The position numbers were made by a program, and so were the translations under genes. 64,000 nucleotides of DNA from an uncultured Tropicimonas sp. (GTDB lineage: Bacteria; Pseudomonadota; Alphaproteobacteria; Rhodobacterales; Rhodobacteraceae): assembly GCA_947495685.1 (NCBI GenBank), contig CANLZY010000002.1, forward strand, positions 166,163-230,162, given 5' to 3'. The notes under the pieces are model-generated. The model ran no database searches. It saw nothing but the letters and a program-made list of their open reading frames with translations, and was not told where the DNA came from. Shown here one piece after another: positions 33,362 to 43,622 of the stretch. Numbering within the stretch: the first letter of the stretch is position 1; each line of letters opens with the position of its first letter.

Positions 33362-36298
33362 ATGTGCGCCGACACCACCGACCCGAACACCCCCGACTAC
33401 AAATCGACCCTGAACCTGCCAAAGACCGATTTTCCGATGCGGGCTGGCCTGCCCAAGCGCGAACCGCTGTGGCTGGAGCGCTGGGAGGAAATCGGGGTCT
33501 ACGAGAAGCTGCGGGAGAAGGCCCGGGCGACATCGCGCCCGCCATTTACCCTGCACGACGGACCGCCCTATGCCAACGGGCACCTTCACATCGGGCACGC
33601 GCTGAACAAGATCCTGAAGGACATGGTCGTGCGCAGCCAGCAGATGATGGGCAAGGATGCACGCTATATCCCGGGATGGGATTGCCACGGTTTGCCGATC
33701 GAATGGAAAATCGAGGAGCAGTACCGCAACAAGGGCCGCAACAAGGACGAGGTGCCGGTGGTCGAGTTGCGGCAGGAATGCCGGGCCTTTGCCGCGGAAT
33801 GGGTGGATATCCAGCGCGAGGAGTTCAAGCGGCTTGGTGTGACCGGCAACTGGGACGACCCGTACCTGACGATGAATTTCCATGCCGAGGCTGTCATCGC
33901 CGAGGAATTCCAGAAGTTCCTGATGAACGGCACGCTGTATCAGGGGTCCAAACCGGTCATGTGGTCGGTGGTTGAAAAGACCGCCCTGGCCGAGGCCGAG
34001 GTCGAGTACCATGACCATACCAGCCACACGATCTGGGTAAAGTTCCCGGTGATACGCGCCGTCGACAAGAGCGGCGCGCGCTCTCAATTGCGTGGCGTGA
34101 ATGTGGTGATCTGGACCACGACGCCCTGGACGATCCCGTCGAACCGCGCCGTGGCCTTCAACCCGACTCTGTCTTACGGGCTGTACCGCGTGACCGAGGC
34201 CCCCGAGGGCAACTGGGCCGCCGTGGGTGACGAGTACCTGTTGGCCGACAACCTGGCCGCAGAGGTGATGAAATCCGCGAAGGTGGAGGCCTGGGAGCGT
34301 ATCCAGGAAGTTACCTCGGAACAGTTGGACCTGATGCAATGCGCTCACCCGCTCCGGGGAATCGAGGGCGGCAATGGCGAGTGGGACTATGACGTGCCCA
34401 TGTTGCCGGGCGATCACGTGACCGACGAGGCGGGTACCGGATTTGTGCATACCGCGCCGAGCCACGGCGCCGACGACTATATCCTCGGCGTGAAGCACGG
34501 GTTGAAGATGACCTACAACGTGCTGGAGGATGGCAGCTTCCGGTCCGACCTGCCGTTGTTCGGCGACGCCGTGATCTTTGACCACAAGGGCAAGGAGAAG
34601 GACGCCAACAAGCGGGTGATCGACGCCATGGCGGGCATCGGCGCGCTGATCGGACGTGGCAAGGTCAAGCACTCCTACCCGCATTCCTGGCGCTCCAAGG
34701 CGCCGCTGATCTTTCGCAACACGCCGCAATGGTTCGCAGCCATCGACCGCGAGGTTGGCGATGGGCAGGACACCTATGGCAAGACGATCCGGGCGCGGGC
34801 GTTGTGTTCGATCGATGAACTGGTCACCTGGACGCCACCGGCCGGCCGAAACCGCATCCACTCGATGATCGAGGCACGCCCGGATTGGGTGCTGTCGCGC
34901 CAGCGGGCCTGGGGCGTGCCGCTGACCTGCTTTGTCAAGAAGGGGGCCCTGCCCGATGACCCCGACTTCCTTCTGCGGGACGCGGCCGTAAACGCCCGTG
35001 TCGTGGCTGCCTTCGAGCAGGACGGCGCCGACGCGTGGTATGCAGATGGCGCCAAGGAACGCTTCCTGGGCGACGATTACGATGCCGATGCCTACGATCA
35101 GGTCTTCGACGTGCTGGACGTGTGGTTTGACAGTGGCTCCACCCATGCCTTCGTGCTGCGGGACCGGCCTGACGGATCCGAGGACGGTATCGCCGACCTG
35201 TACCTTGAGGGCACCGACCAGCATCGTGGCTGGTTCCATTCGTCGATGCTGCAAAGCTGCGGCACCCAAGGGCGCGCGCCCTATCGGGGCGTGCTGACCC
35301 ACGGCTTCACGCTGGACGCGAAGGGCAACAAGATGTCCAAGTCGCTCGGCAACACCATCGTGCCGGAGACTGTGGTCAAGCAATATGGCGCCGACATCCT
35401 GCGGCTTTGGGTGGCCCAGACCGACTATACCGCCGACCAGCGGATCGGACCGGAGATCCTGAAAGGTGTGGCCGACAGCTATCGCCGGCTCCGCAATACC
35501 ATTCGCTTCCTTCTCGGCTCCCTTGGCGACTTCGATTCCATCGAACCGGTGGCAGAGGCCGACATGCGGCCACTGGAGCGTTGGGTGTTGCACCGACTGA
35601 CGGAATTGGATGCCGATGTGCGCGCCGGTTACGCGGCCTATGATTTCCAGGGCGTCTTCCAGAAGATCTTCAATTTCGCCACGGTCGACCTGTCGGCCTT
35701 TTACTTCGATATCCGCAAGGATGCGCTGTATTGCGATGCCGATGACAGCCTGATCCGACGTTCTACGTTGACGGTGCTGGACATCCTGTTCCATCGGCTG
35801 ACGACGTGGCTTGCGCCGGTGCTGGCATTCACCATGGAAGAGGTCTGGTTGGAGCGGTTCCCGGGTGAGGGCAACTCGGTCCACCTGCAGGACTTCCCGA
35901 AAACGCCGGCCGGGTGGAGTGCTCCGCAGCTTGCGGAACTGGTGGAGCGGGTGCGTGCGGTGCGCCGTGTCGTGACAGCCGCGCTCGAAGTGCAGCGCCG
36001 TGACAAGGTGATCGGGTCCAGCCTCGAAGCTGCGCCGATTGTGTATGTGGACGACGCTGCCATGGTCGTGTTGCTGCAGACTGTGAACTTTGCCGACATC
36101 TGCATCGCGTCGCAGATCACGTTGACAGAGGCGGCAGCGCCCGACGGCGCCTTTACGCTGGATGATGTGCCGGGCGTTGCGGTCGTCTTTGGCCGTGCCG
36201 AAGGCGAAAAGTGCGGGCGGTGCTGGAAGATCCTTCCGGATGTCGGCACCCATGCCCATCCGGACACCTGCAAGCGCTGCAACGACGCGCTGGGCTGA
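33362..36298 (+). CDS. ileS: Isoleucyl-tRNA synthetase
   Basis: A 978-residue class I synthetase charging tRNA-Ile. The HIGH motif lies in [20 protein letters not shown] near residue 70, the editing CP1 domain occupies roughly 200-430 ([35 protein letters not shown]), the KMSKS motif is in [14 protein letters not shown] near 657, and a C-terminal zinc finger [11 protein letters not shown] ... CKRCNDAL closes the protein. Length is normal. The gap upstream (about 280 bp) holds its promoter; a short GGGCGC/GCGCCC hairpin there may end the ycjX-ycjF transcript. It is followed by a 9-bp hairpin. Confidence 0.97.
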   Translation: MCADTTDPNTPDYKSTLNLPKTDFPMRAGLPKREPLWLERWEEIGVYEKLREKARATSRPPFTLHDGPPYANGHLHIGHALNKILKDMVVRSQQMMGKDARYIPGWDCHGLPIEWKIEEQYRNKGRNKDEVPVVELRQECRAFAAEWVDIQREEFKRLGVTGNWDDPYLTMNFHAEAVIAEEFQKFLMNGTLYQGSKPVMWSVVEKTALAEAEVEYHDHTSHTIWVKFPVIRAVDKSGARSQLRGVNVVIWTTTPWTIPSNRAVAFNPTLSYGLYRVTEAPEGNWAAVGDEYLLADNLAAEVMKSAKVEAWERIQEVTSEQLDLMQCAHPLRGIEGGNGEWDYDVPMLPGDHVTDEAGTGFVHTAPSHGADDYILGVKHGLKMTYNVLEDGSFRSDLPLFGDAVIFDHKGKEKDANKRVIDAMAGIGALIGRGKVKHSYPHSWRSKAPLIFRNTPQWFAAIDREVGDGQDTYGKTIRARALCSIDELVTWTPPAGRNRIHSMIEARPDWVLSRQRAWGVPLTCFVKKGALPDDPDFLLRDAAVNARVVAAFEQDGADAWYADGAKERFLGDDYDADAYDQVFDVLDVWFDSGSTHAFVLRDRPDGSEDGIADLYLEGTDQHRGWFHSSMLQSCGTQGRAPYRGVLTHGFTLDAKGNKMSKSLGNTIVPETVVKQYGADILRLWVAQTDYTADQRIGPEILKGVADSYRRLRNTIRFLLGSLGDFDSIEPVAEADMRPLERWVLHRLTELDADVRAGYAAYDFQGVFQKIFNFATVDLSAFYFDIRKDALYCDADDSLIRRSTLTVLDILFHRLTTWLAPVLAFTMEEVWLERFPGEGNSVHLQDFPKTPAGWSAPQLAELVERVRAVRRVVTAALEVQRRDKVIGSSLEAAPIVYVDDAAMVVLLQTVNFADICIASQITLTEAAAPDGAFTLDDVPGVAVVFGRAEGEKCGRCWKILPDVGTHAHPDTCKRCNDALG

Positions 36299-36306
36299 CG
36301 CTGCAC

Positions 36307-36328
36307 CGGGCGGCCGACAGGCCGCCCG
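36307..36328 (+). terminator. Hairpin after ileS
   Basis: A 9-bp perfect stem CGGGCGGCC/GGCCGCCCG with a GACA loop starts 9 bases after the ileS stop. No T-run follows, so it may act as a Rho-assisted or stabilising hairpin. Confidence 0.45.
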
Positions 36329-36382
36329 ACAAGGTCGAAGGGCCCGATCTGCAGACCCGTGCCGTCGCTGAGGTGACTCGAG

Positions 36383-37081
36383 TCAGGTCTCGATCCGGGG
36401 TGGAAACAGCTGTTGCAAGATCCCGGCGCTCAGCAGGTAGAAGCTTGACAGCACGAGCCCGACCTTGGCCCAGCTTTGCGGGTCAAACGCGACCCATGCG
36501 GCCCATGCGGCGCAGATGGTCCAAAGAATGGCCACCGGCAGCGACACGCTCCGCCAACGCCTTGTGCGCACCGGGTGGATGAACCGCAGGTTTGTGAACA
36601 TTGCCCCGGCCAGGATCACGGTCGTGGACAATGCAACCCATGCGGGCGGGTGGATCGCAAAGAATACGATGATCACCATGTTCCAGCAGCCGGGAAATCC
36701 CGAAAAGGACTTGTCCGTGGTCTTCATCCGGGTGTCGGCGAAATAGAGCGCGCTGGTGAAGGTCATGATGAGCAACGCAGCCCAGCCGACCCATCCGTCC
36801 AGCAGGCCGGAAGCATACAGCGCAAAGGCTGGTATGAAGACATAGGTCAGGTAATCAATGATCAGGTCGAGCACCGCGCCATCGACCTGTGGCGCGTAGT
36901 TCCAGACATCGTATTTTCGGGCCAGCGGTCCGTCGATCCCGTCGACCACAAACGCCACGACAAGCCACAAAAACATCATCGGCCAGTCGTAGTCCACGGC
37001 CGCCAGCAGGGCGAACATGGCCAGGACGGCTCCGGTTGCGGTCAGGAGGTGGACGGAATAGGCGCTGTGTTCGGGTTTCAT
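36383..37081 (-). CDS. pcs: Phosphatidylcholine synthase (CDP-alcohol phosphatidyltransferase)
   Basis: A 232-residue integral membrane enzyme with seven to eight helices. The CDP-alcohol phosphotransferase signature DG-x2-AR-x8-G-x3-D-x3-D is met by DGPLARKYDVWNYAPQVDGA followed by VLDLIID near residue 50. The sequence around it (FLWLVVAFVVDGIDGPLARK; YLTYVFIPAFALYASGLL; GCWNMVIIVFFAIHPP) is that of bacterial Pcs, which condenses CDP-diacylglycerol with choline to make phosphatidylcholine in the inner membrane. The ATG at 37081 fits the family start better than the TTG at 37111, although neither has a strong ribosome site. It is convergent with ileS. Confidence 0.87.
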   Translation of the reverse strand: MKPEHSAYSVHLLTATGAVLAMFALLAAVDYDWPMMFLWLVVAFVVDGIDGPLARKYDVWNYAPQVDGAVLDLIIDYLTYVFIPAFALYASGLLDGWVGWAALLIMTFTSALYFADTRMKTTDKSFSGFPGCWNMVIIVFFAIHPPAWVALSTTVILAGAMFTNLRFIHPVRTRRWRSVSLPVAILWTICAAWAAWVAFDPQSWAKVGLVLSSFYLLSAGILQQLFPPRIET

Positions 37082-37211
37082 CCGGTTTCGATGCCCAAAA
37101 ACCGCGCCCAATGCAATCGTTCGTTCCGGACATGACGTTCTGATGGCCCCGGCGACGCCAAAACAGGCCGCCGGGGTCCTTCATGGCCAAAGTTCTGCCG
37201 TCGGGATGCGT

Positions 37212-37586
37212 TCAGGCGCTCACCCCGGACAGGCCCTGTGTTGTTTCGTAAAGAGACGTCACAAGCGCGGTGAGATCGGTGGACGTGCTGCTGTCGTCTT
37301 CGGATTCGGTGGTTTCCACCAGGCTCTGGAACAACGACTCGGACTCCGCGCTGCTCTGGGGCGGTGGCGGCGGGGGCGGTGGACGGTCGCCGCCCTTGCC
37401 CTCGGCTGTTTCGCCGGCCTGTTGTCCGGCTGCGGCCATCGCCACCTCTTCCTTGGTGACGGCATCGCTGGATATCTCGCCGTCGGCGCTTGCGCTGGCC
37501 TTGGTGCCCGTCTGGTCGGGTGCTGGGGGCTGTCTCATGGCCTGCATGGTCATGCCCCCGGACATGCCGCCAATCGATCCAATCAT
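37212..37586 (-). CDS. Low-complexity polyproline protein, unknown function
   Basis: A 124-residue hydrophilic protein with no recognised domain. The N-terminus MIGSIGGMSGGMTMQAMRQ is Gly/Met-rich, the middle is Ala/Gly/Glu-rich, a run of eight Pro lies near residue 76, and the C-terminal third is Ser/Thr/Glu-rich (ESLFQSLVETTESEDDSSTSTDLTALVTSLYET). The start at 37586 has AAAGGA about 8 bases upstream. Composition suggests a disordered protein. The N-terminus recalls small proteins of Rhodobacterales but I cannot name a family. Confidence 0.5.
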   Translation of the reverse strand: MIGSIGGMSGGMTMQAMRQPPAPDQTGTKASASADGEISSDAVTKEEVAMAAAGQQAGETAEGKGGDRPPPPPPPPQSSAESESLFQSLVETTESEDDSSTSTDLTALVTSLYETTQGLSGVSA

Positions 37587-37722
37587 TCCGTGATCCTTTG
37601 TGTTGATGAACGCCGGCACTCTGGAACGATGAATATGAACGTTGGATGAAACGGATATGACTGACCGGGCGGCAAGTCACTGAAAGACAGACAATTTCTG
37701 CGAAAATTATCCGCAAATCCGG

Positions 37723-38652
37723 TCATGCTTTCGGGTGGGCGCTTTCGTAGATCTCCATCAGGCGTGCGGCGTCGACCGCCGTGTAGGCCTGTGTCGTGGA
37801 CAGCGAGGCATGTCCCAGCAGTTCCTGAATGGCGCGCAGATCGCCCCCGGCGGCGAGCAGGTGTGTTGCAAAGCTGTGGCGCAGGGCGTGGGGCGTGGCG
37901 GTGGCCGGCAGGCCAAGCTGCATGCGCGTCCGCTCCATCACCTTGGCAATCAATCGCGGGTTCAGGGGGCCGCCCCGTTTGCCGCGAAACAGTGCCTCCT
38001 CTGGAGACAGGTCATGGGGGCACAGGGCGACATAGGCGTCCACGGCCTCGCGCGCGGCAGGCAGGATCGGGACAATGCGTTCCTTCCCGCCCTTGCCGAC
38101 GATGCGGATCGACTCGCCCAGCGGCCAGGCCGCGCCGGTCAACGACAGTGCCTCGGAAATCCGCAGTCCGCAGCCATAGAGCATCGTCACCACTGCGGTG
38201 TCGCGCGCGCCGATCCAGGGTTCCAGTGACTGAAGCTCGACCGTGTCCAGCACGGCGCGGGCGGCATCCTCGGCCAGCGGACGGGGCAGCTTGCGGCGAA
38301 ACCGGGGGGCACGGGCCGCGAGGATGGCGGTGGCGTCGATCCCGTCGCGCTCGGCCATCCAGCCGGCAAAATTCTTGACTGCCGACAATGTGCGCGCCAG
38401 CGACCGGGCCGAAACCCCGCGACCGCGTTCGTGGGCCATCCACGCCCGCATGTCGGCCACCTTCAGGCGCGACAGCGGCGCCTGGCCAAGGCTGTCACCA
38501 AAGTGCCCGGAGAGAAAGCTCAGAAACCCCAGCACATCGTGCTGATAGGCCGTCACGGTGTTGTCGGCCACGCCGTCGATGGCCCGCAGATGGTCGAGCC
38601 AGCGGGCCATCGCGTCCCGCAGCCCGTCCGATATCTGGATCAGCTCAGCCAA
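37723..38652 (-). CDS. xerC: Tyrosine recombinase XerC
   Basis: A tyrosine recombinase that, with XerD, resolves chromosome dimers at dif. The SAM-like N-domain (DNTVTAYQHDVLGFLSFL) is followed by the catalytic domain with Arg in YGCGLRISEALSL, Lys in GKGGKERIVPIL, HALRHSFATHLL (HxxR), GHASLSTTQAY (His and the Tyr nucleophile). The N-terminal IQISDGLRDAMARWLDHL resembles the usual family start, so I use the TTG at 38652 (309 residues), which overlaps the DUF484 stop by 13 bases; the ATG at 38610 (295 residues) is the alternative. Order DUF484-xerC is usual in proteobacteria. Confidence 0.88.
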   Translation of the reverse strand: MAELIQISDGLRDAMARWLDHLRAIDGVADNTVTAYQHDVLGFLSFLSGHFGDSLGQAPLSRLKVADMRAWMAHERGRGVSARSLARTLSAVKNFAGWMAERDGIDATAILAARAPRFRRKLPRPLAEDAARAVLDTVELQSLEPWIGARDTAVVTMLYGCGLRISEALSLTGAAWPLGESIRIVGKGGKERIVPILPAAREAVDAYVALCPHDLSPEEALFRGKRGGPLNPRLIAKVMERTRMQLGLPATATPHALRHSFATHLLAAGGDLRAIQELLGHASLSTTQAYTAVDAARLMEIYESAHPKA

Positions 38653-39353
38653 CGGCGCATCTGCCGCTCGAAAACGCCCGCGAAAAAGGCCAGCAGGTCG
38701 GTGGCCTGGTTGGGGCGGAACTGGTGCGGATCCTCGGACCCCAGCACCAGCATGCCGGGCAGGCGGCCATCGCCGAAGTTCAGCTTCAACAGCGCCTCGG
38801 AATTGATCCATTGCGTTGCCTCGCCATAGAGCAACTCGCTCTCGGGTCGTAGCTGGCGCAGGGTGACAGGGCGGGTCGGCACACCGGCGCGGCCCTGGGT
38901 CAGATAGTGGTCGATGAATCCGGGCTGCACCACGTTCAGGACATCGCCCAGCTTGCGGATCGCGATTTCACCTTCGGAATTGGCCGCCGATTCAAGAACC
39001 AGGCGGATACAATCGACCCGAAGGATGCTGGCGACTTCGCTGCCCAGCCCCTTGAGGAACCCTTCGAAATCAACCGGGTCCAGCATCGTGAGAATCGCGC
39101 GGTGGATCTGGTTGGTGCCGGCAAGGTTGTCGTAGGCGGCGGCGATGACAGAGCGATGGGTGTCTTCCAGCCGGTCCAGCCGGCTTTCCAGCCGTTCCAT
39201 CGCGATGCCGCGCAGGTCGATGATGTTTCCGCCGAGCGACTTCTCGTTCGCCGTGATCAGCGCATGCATGATGTCGCGGTCGTCCAGAATGACATCTGGT
39301 TCCGACATGATCTTGTCTCGAAGTTCGTCCAGATCTACCGCCACGTCGCTCAT
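38640..39353 (-). CDS. DUF484 (GAF-like) protein
   Basis: A 237-residue DUF484 family protein. An N-terminal helix and coiled coil (GNIIDLRGIAMERLESRLDRLEDTHRSVIAAA, about residues 40-75) leads into a GAF-like domain (residues about 85-235) ending FRPNQATDLLAFFAGVFERQMRRWL. It commonly precedes xerC, as here, and is predicted to be a cytoplasmic sensor or scaffold of unknown ligand. The start at 39353 has GGAACGG upstream. It is co-directional with fsa upstream (46 bp gap) and xerC downstream. Confidence 0.85.
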   Translation of the reverse strand: MSDVAVDLDELRDKIMSEPDVILDDRDIMHALITANEKSLGGNIIDLRGIAMERLESRLDRLEDTHRSVIAAAYDNLAGTNQIHRAILTMLDPVDFEGFLKGLGSEVASILRVDCIRLVLESAANSEGEIAIRKLGDVLNVVQPGFIDHYLTQGRAGVPTRPVTLRQLRPESELLYGEATQWINSEALLKLNFGDGRLPGMLVLGSEDPHQFRPNQATDLLAFFAGVFERQMRRWLS

Positions 39354-39398
39354 GCCCGTTCCAATCACGTTAACTTTGCCCGGCAACCGTACACCAGG

Positions 39399-40052
39399 TC
39401 AAAGAATTTTCTGACCTGTTTTTGCCCAGTCCAACATGAAAGCGTCCAGTCCCTTGTCGGTCAGAACGTGGTTGGCCATGGATTTGATCACGTTGGGTGG
39501 CGCAGTTGCCACATCGGCACCGATCAGGGCGGCCTCTTTCATGTGGTTGGCGGACCGGATAGACGCGGCGAGGATCTGGGTGCCGAAATCGTAATTGTCA
39601 TAGATCTTGCGGATTTCGGCGATCAGATCCATGCCGTCGAGGTTGAGATCGTCCAACCGGCCGATGAACGGAGAGATGAACGTTGCACCGGCCTTGGCGG
39701 CCAGAAGGGCCTGGTTGGCGGAGAAACACAGGGTGACATTGACCATGCGGCCTTCGTCCGACAGCGTCTTGCAGGCTTTCAGACCGGCCCAGGTCAGCGG
39801 CACCTTGATGGCGATGTTGTCGGCGATCCGGGCCAGTTCGCGGCCTTCGCCGATCATTCCGTCGGCGTCCAGCGCAACGGTTTCGGCCGAGACAGGGCCC
39901 GACACCATTTCGCAGATTTCCCTTGTGACTTCCTTGATGTCGCGGCCGGATTTCAGGATGATCGACGGGTTGGTCGTGACACCGTCAACCATGCCGAGAT
40001 CGTTCAGGTCGGCAATGGCTTCGACGTCGGCGGAATCCACGAAAAACTTCAT
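39399..40052 (-). CDS. fsa: Fructose-6-phosphate aldolase / transaldolase-like
   Basis: A 217-residue small transaldolase-family enzyme. [32 protein letters not shown] is the standard start, and the Schiff-base lysine is in [19 protein letters not shown] near residue 87. The length and sequence fit the transaldolase subfamily 3B / FSA group; most alphaproteobacterial members act as transaldolases in the pentose phosphate pathway rather than true fructose-6-phosphate aldolases. A strong GAGGAGGAA ribosome site precedes the ATG. It is divergent from priA, a conserved Rhodobacterales arrangement. Confidence 0.93.
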   Translation of the reverse strand: MKFFVDSADVEAIADLNDLGMVDGVTTNPSIILKSGRDIKEVTREICEMVSGPVSAETVALDADGMIGEGRELARIADNIAIKVPLTWAGLKACKTLSDEGRMVNVTLCFSANQALLAAKAGATFISPFIGRLDDLNLDGMDLIAEIRKIYDNYDFGTQILAASIRSANHMKEAALIGADVATAPPNVIKSMANHVLTDKGLDAFMLDWAKTGQKIL

Positions 40053-40139
40053 CTGTTTCCTCCTCGGGGGACTTTCGGGCCGGTCTTTGGCCCATATACA
40101 GCAAGGATTGGCGGCGTGGGGGACGGGTCGGGAAAAGCG

Positions 40140-42338
40140 ATGACGCAAAGCGACTGGTTTGCCAAGGGAGATCTGGTGGGGGTTCTGACCACGCAGCCGC
40201 TGGACCGGTTGCTGGACTACGCCGCCCCCGAAGGCGGTTGTGCGCTCGGGTCTTTTGTCGAGGTGCCGCTCGGCCCGCGAAAGGTCATCGGTGTGGTCTG
40301 GGGCGCGGGGGCGGGGGATTTCGACCGATCCCGTGTGCGCTCTGTCAGCAAGGTTCTGGACGTGCCGCCGATGCGCGAAGAACTGCGCCAGTTCCTTGGG
40401 CGGGCGGCTGACTACACGCTGACGTCCATGCCGGCGATGCTGCGCCTGGCGACGCGGGCGCCGGGGCTTGGCGATCCGCCCTCGATGCGACGCATCCTGC
40501 GGCGGGGCGATGGGCAACCGGATCGCATGACCGACGCGCGCCGTCGGGTGATCGAGGTGCTGGAAGAGTATGGCGGGTTGGCCTTCACGCCCCGGGAACT
40601 GGCCGAGATGGCCGGGGTGACCGGCTCGGTCGTCAAGGGGTTGGTCAAACAGGGCGCGATCCGCGAGGAGGCCGCGCCGCGCGATCTGCCGTACCCGACG
40701 CTGGACCCGGAGCTGTCGGGATTGGAGTTGAGCCCGGCACAGGCCGAGGCCGCGGAAGTCTTGCAGGATGCTGTACGAAGTGGGCGCTATGGCACGACGT
40801 TGCTCAAGGGGGTCACGGGCTCGGGCAAGACCGAGGTGTATCTTGAGGCTGTCGCCGAATGCCTGCGGCAAGGTCGACAGGCGTTGGTGCTGCTGCCCGA
40901 GATCGCCCTGACCGGGGAATTCCTGGCGCGGGTAGAGCGGCGGTTCGGCCAGCAACCGACCGAGTGGCACTCGGGCGTGACCATCACCGAACGACGCCGC
41001 GCCTGGAAGATGGTGGCACAAGGCGGTGCCAACGTTGTGGTGGGCGCGCGGTCGTCCCTGTTCCTGCCGTTCCGTGATCTGGGCCTGATCGTCGTCGATG
41101 AGGAGCACGATACGTCCTACAAGCAGGAGGACGGGGTTCTGTACAATGCCCGCGACATGGCGGTGCTGCGCGCCTCGCAGTGCGATGCTCAGGTGATCCT
41201 GGCCTCTGCCACGCCGTCGCTGGAAAGCTGGGCCAATGCCGAGGCCGGGAAATACGCACGCCTGGAGCTTGCGTCGCGGTTCGGGGCGGCGGAATTGCCC
41301 GAGATGCGGGCCATCGACATGCGCGAGGACAAGTTGCCGGCCAGCCGCTGGATCTCGCCACGCCTGAAACAGGCGGTGGCGGACCGGATCGAGCTGGGCG
41401 AACAGTCCCTGCTGTTCCTGAACCGGCGTGGCTATGCGCCGGTGACGATCTGCCGGGCCTGCGGCCACCAGGTCGGCTGCAAACACTGCGATGCGCGGAT
41501 GGTGGAACACAGGTTCCTGAAACGGTTGGTGTGCCACCAGTGCGGCGAGACCGAGCCGCTGCCGGAGGTCTGCCCCTCCTGCGAGGTCGAGGGCCGCATG
41601 GCGCCGGTGGGGCCGGGTGTGGAACGGCTGGCCGAAGAGGTAGTGGAGAGCTTTCCCGACGCCCGGGTGGCGGTGTTGTCGTCGGATCTGTTCGGCTCGG
41701 CCCGGGCGCTGAAGGCCCGGATCGAAGAGATCGCCCAAGGGGGGGCAGATATCATCATTGGCACCCAGTTGGTGGCCAAGGGGCACAATTTCCCGCTGCT
41801 CACGCTGGTCGGGGTGATCGACGCCGACCTTGGCTTGCAAGGCTCGGACCTGCGGGCGGCGGAACGGACGTTTCAGCTGGTCCGGCAGGTGGCCGGGCGG
41901 GCCGGGCGCACGGCAGAGCGCAAGGGCGTGGCGCTATTGCAAACCTATCAACCCGAACACCCGGTTATCCGGGCGATCCTGTCGGGAGACGAGGACGGTT
42001 TCTGGCGGGCAGAGGCGACCGAACGCCGGGCGGCGGGTGTTCCGCCTTATGGAAGAATGGCGGGGATCATCCTGAGCGGGCCCGATGTGCAGCAGGTTTT
42101 TGACCTGGGCGGAGACATGGCCCGTCGGGACGGGCCGTTGCGCGACATCGGGGCGCAATTGTTCGGCCCGGCGCCGGCCCCGATCGCGCGGGTGCGGGGG
42201 CGGCACCGGGTACGGCTGCTGGTCAAGGCCGACAAGGGCGCGCCATTGCAGGCGGCACTGACGCGCTGGCTGGCGCAGTTCAGGCTGCCCAACAACCTGC
42301 GACTTGCCGTGGACATCGACCCCCAGAGCTTTTGGTGA
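40140..42338 (+). CDS. priA: Primosomal protein N' (replication restart helicase)
   Basis: A 732-residue DEAD-box-type helicase that reloads DnaB at stalled forks. An N-terminal 3'-end-binding domain ([20 protein letters not shown]) is followed by Walker [12 protein letters not shown] near residue 226, DEEHD near 320, ASATPS near 357, and the zinc-binding insert [13 protein letters not shown] ... [17 protein letters not shown] at about 440-480. [12 protein letters not shown] and QVAGRAGR mark motifs V and VI. The ATG at 40140 ([10 protein letters not shown]) is used; the frame is open far upstream over fsa and DUF484 as an antisense shadow. Confidence 0.95.
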   Translation: MTQSDWFAKGDLVGVLTTQPLDRLLDYAAPEGGCALGSFVEVPLGPRKVIGVVWGAGAGDFDRSRVRSVSKVLDVPPMREELRQFLGRAADYTLTSMPAMLRLATRAPGLGDPPSMRRILRRGDGQPDRMTDARRRVIEVLEEYGGLAFTPRELAEMAGVTGSVVKGLVKQGAIREEAAPRDLPYPTLDPELSGLELSPAQAEAAEVLQDAVRSGRYGTTLLKGVTGSGKTEVYLEAVAECLRQGRQALVLLPEIALTGEFLARVERRFGQQPTEWHSGVTITERRRAWKMVAQGGANVVVGARSSLFLPFRDLGLIVVDEEHDTSYKQEDGVLYNARDMAVLRASQCDAQVILASATPSLESWANAEAGKYARLELASRFGAAELPEMRAIDMREDKLPASRWISPRLKQAVADRIELGEQSLLFLNRRGYAPVTICRACGHQVGCKHCDARMVEHRFLKRLVCHQCGETEPLPEVCPSCEVEGRMAPVGPGVERLAEEVVESFPDARVAVLSSDLFGSARALKARIEEIAQGGADIIIGTQLVAKGHNFPLLTLVGVIDADLGLQGSDLRAAERTFQLVRQVAGRAGRTAERKGVALLQTYQPEHPVIRAILSGDEDGFWRAEATERRAAGVPPYGRMAGIILSGPDVQQVFDLGGDMARRDGPLRDIGAQLFGPAPAPIARVRGRHRVRLLVKADKGAPLQAALTRWLAQFRLPNNLRLAVDIDPQSFW

Positions 42339-42399
42339 CCGGCAGGATTGTCTTGTGGGGGCGTTGCAGGCAGGCTGCGCCAAACGGGGAGGACAACCC

Positions 42400-43533
42400 A
42401 TGCGCGCGATCGTGATCGGAGCTGGCCCAGCGGGGTTGGCCACCGCGGCCTGTCTTGGAAACGCGGGTTTGGACGTGACACTCCTGGAGCGGGCGTCGGA
42501 GGTCGGCGAACGCTGGCGGGAGCACTATGACAGGCTGGTCCTGCACACGTCCAAGGCGCGCTCGGCCTTGCCGGGGATGCCGTTGCCGTCGGATTGGCCG
42601 CGCTATGTGTCGCGTGACCAGTTGGTCGAATATCTGGAGGACTATACGCGGTTTCATGACCTTCAGCCGCGTTTCGGTACCGAGGTTCAGGATGTGACCC
42701 GTGATGGAGCGGTGTGGCGAGTGACTGCCGCAGACGAAAGTCACGAGGCGGAGGTTGTCGTGATTGCCACTGGGCTGGCACAAAGACCACGGCTCCCGAC
42801 GATCCCGGGATTGGCGGCATTCGACGGCCCCGTGGTTCATTCTTCGGGCTATCAAAATCCGCGTGATATCGATGGGCAGCATGTCCTCGTGATCGGGTTC
42901 GGCAATTCGGGGGGCGATATCGCGCTCGATCTGGCCGATGCGGGCCGGGATGTGGAGGTGGTGGTGCGCGGGCCGGTCAACCTGTTGCCGAAAGAGATGT
43001 TCGGGGTCCCGATAACCTCGTTCGAATTGCTGACTCGGCTTCTGCCGTACACCTGGGCGGACGCCATTACCGCACCCCTGCTGCGCGTCATGACCGGGCG
43101 GCCCGAGGCCTATGGCATGGTCAAGGCGGAGAAGGGGCCGGCGGCTCAGGTTATCGAGGACGGGCGTGTTCCGTTGATCGATGTGGGGACATTGGCGGCC
43201 ATACGGGACGGACGGATACGGGTGCGCCCGGCGATTGACCGGTTCGAGGGAGGAACCGCGATCTTTGCCGACGGGAAACGCTCGGACGTGGACGCCGTGG
43301 TCCTGGCCACGGGGTACGCGGTGGATCTGCGGCCCCTGCTGCCGTCGCACCCGGAGGTTCTGGACAAGACTGGGGCGCCAACGGTCAGTGGTGCGCGCAC
43401 GAAACTGCCGGGTTTGTACTTCTGTTCCTACGCTGTTTCCGCCAACGGACAGCTGCGGCGGATGTCGCAAGAGGCACTGGCGATCACTGCGGATGCGGTG
43501 CGCGGACGGGACGATGTGGTAGCCGATCCCTGA
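42400..43533 (+). CDS. Flavin-containing monooxygenase-like oxidoreductase
   Basis: A 377-residue FAD/NAD(P)H oxidoreductase. The FAD site is VIGAGPAGLATAACL at residues 4-18, the FMO-like ERASEVGERWREHYDRLVLHTSK follows, and a second Rossmann motif VIGFGNSGGDIALDLAD (about 166-182) binds NADPH. ATG motif-like VVLATGYAVDLRPLL near 305 is a flavoprotein signature. GGGGAGGA precedes the ATG. Substrate unknown (amine, sulfide or baeyer-villiger-type oxidation are possible). It follows priA by 60 bp but is functionally unrelated. Confidence 0.83.
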   Translation: MRAIVIGAGPAGLATAACLGNAGLDVTLLERASEVGERWREHYDRLVLHTSKARSALPGMPLPSDWPRYVSRDQLVEYLEDYTRFHDLQPRFGTEVQDVTRDGAVWRVTAADESHEAEVVVIATGLAQRPRLPTIPGLAAFDGPVVHSSGYQNPRDIDGQHVLVIGFGNSGGDIALDLADAGRDVEVVVRGPVNLLPKEMFGVPITSFELLTRLLPYTWADAITAPLLRVMTGRPEAYGMVKAEKGPAAQVIEDGRVPLIDVGTLAAIRDGRIRVRPAIDRFEGGTAIFADGKRSDVDAVVLATGYAVDLRPLLPSHPEVLDKTGAPTVSGARTKLPGLYFCSYAVSANGQLRRMSQEALAITADAVRGRDDVVADP

Positions 43534-43622
43534 TCCGGCGGAGGCGCGTGCCGCGCCATTTCCTTGGCCTCGGGGGCCCGCGGGCGGGCTCCCTCAGGCG
43601 GGATGGGCGTCGGTGATCGTGC

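Noticed and set aside
33026..36259. 1077-codon minus-strand frame over ileS
   Set aside because: Antisense shadow of an unmistakable isoleucyl-tRNA synthetase; the translation shows no domains.
38907..40139. Upstream extension of the priA frame
   Set aside because: Covers DUF484 and fsa on the opposite strand; priA family start is at 40140.
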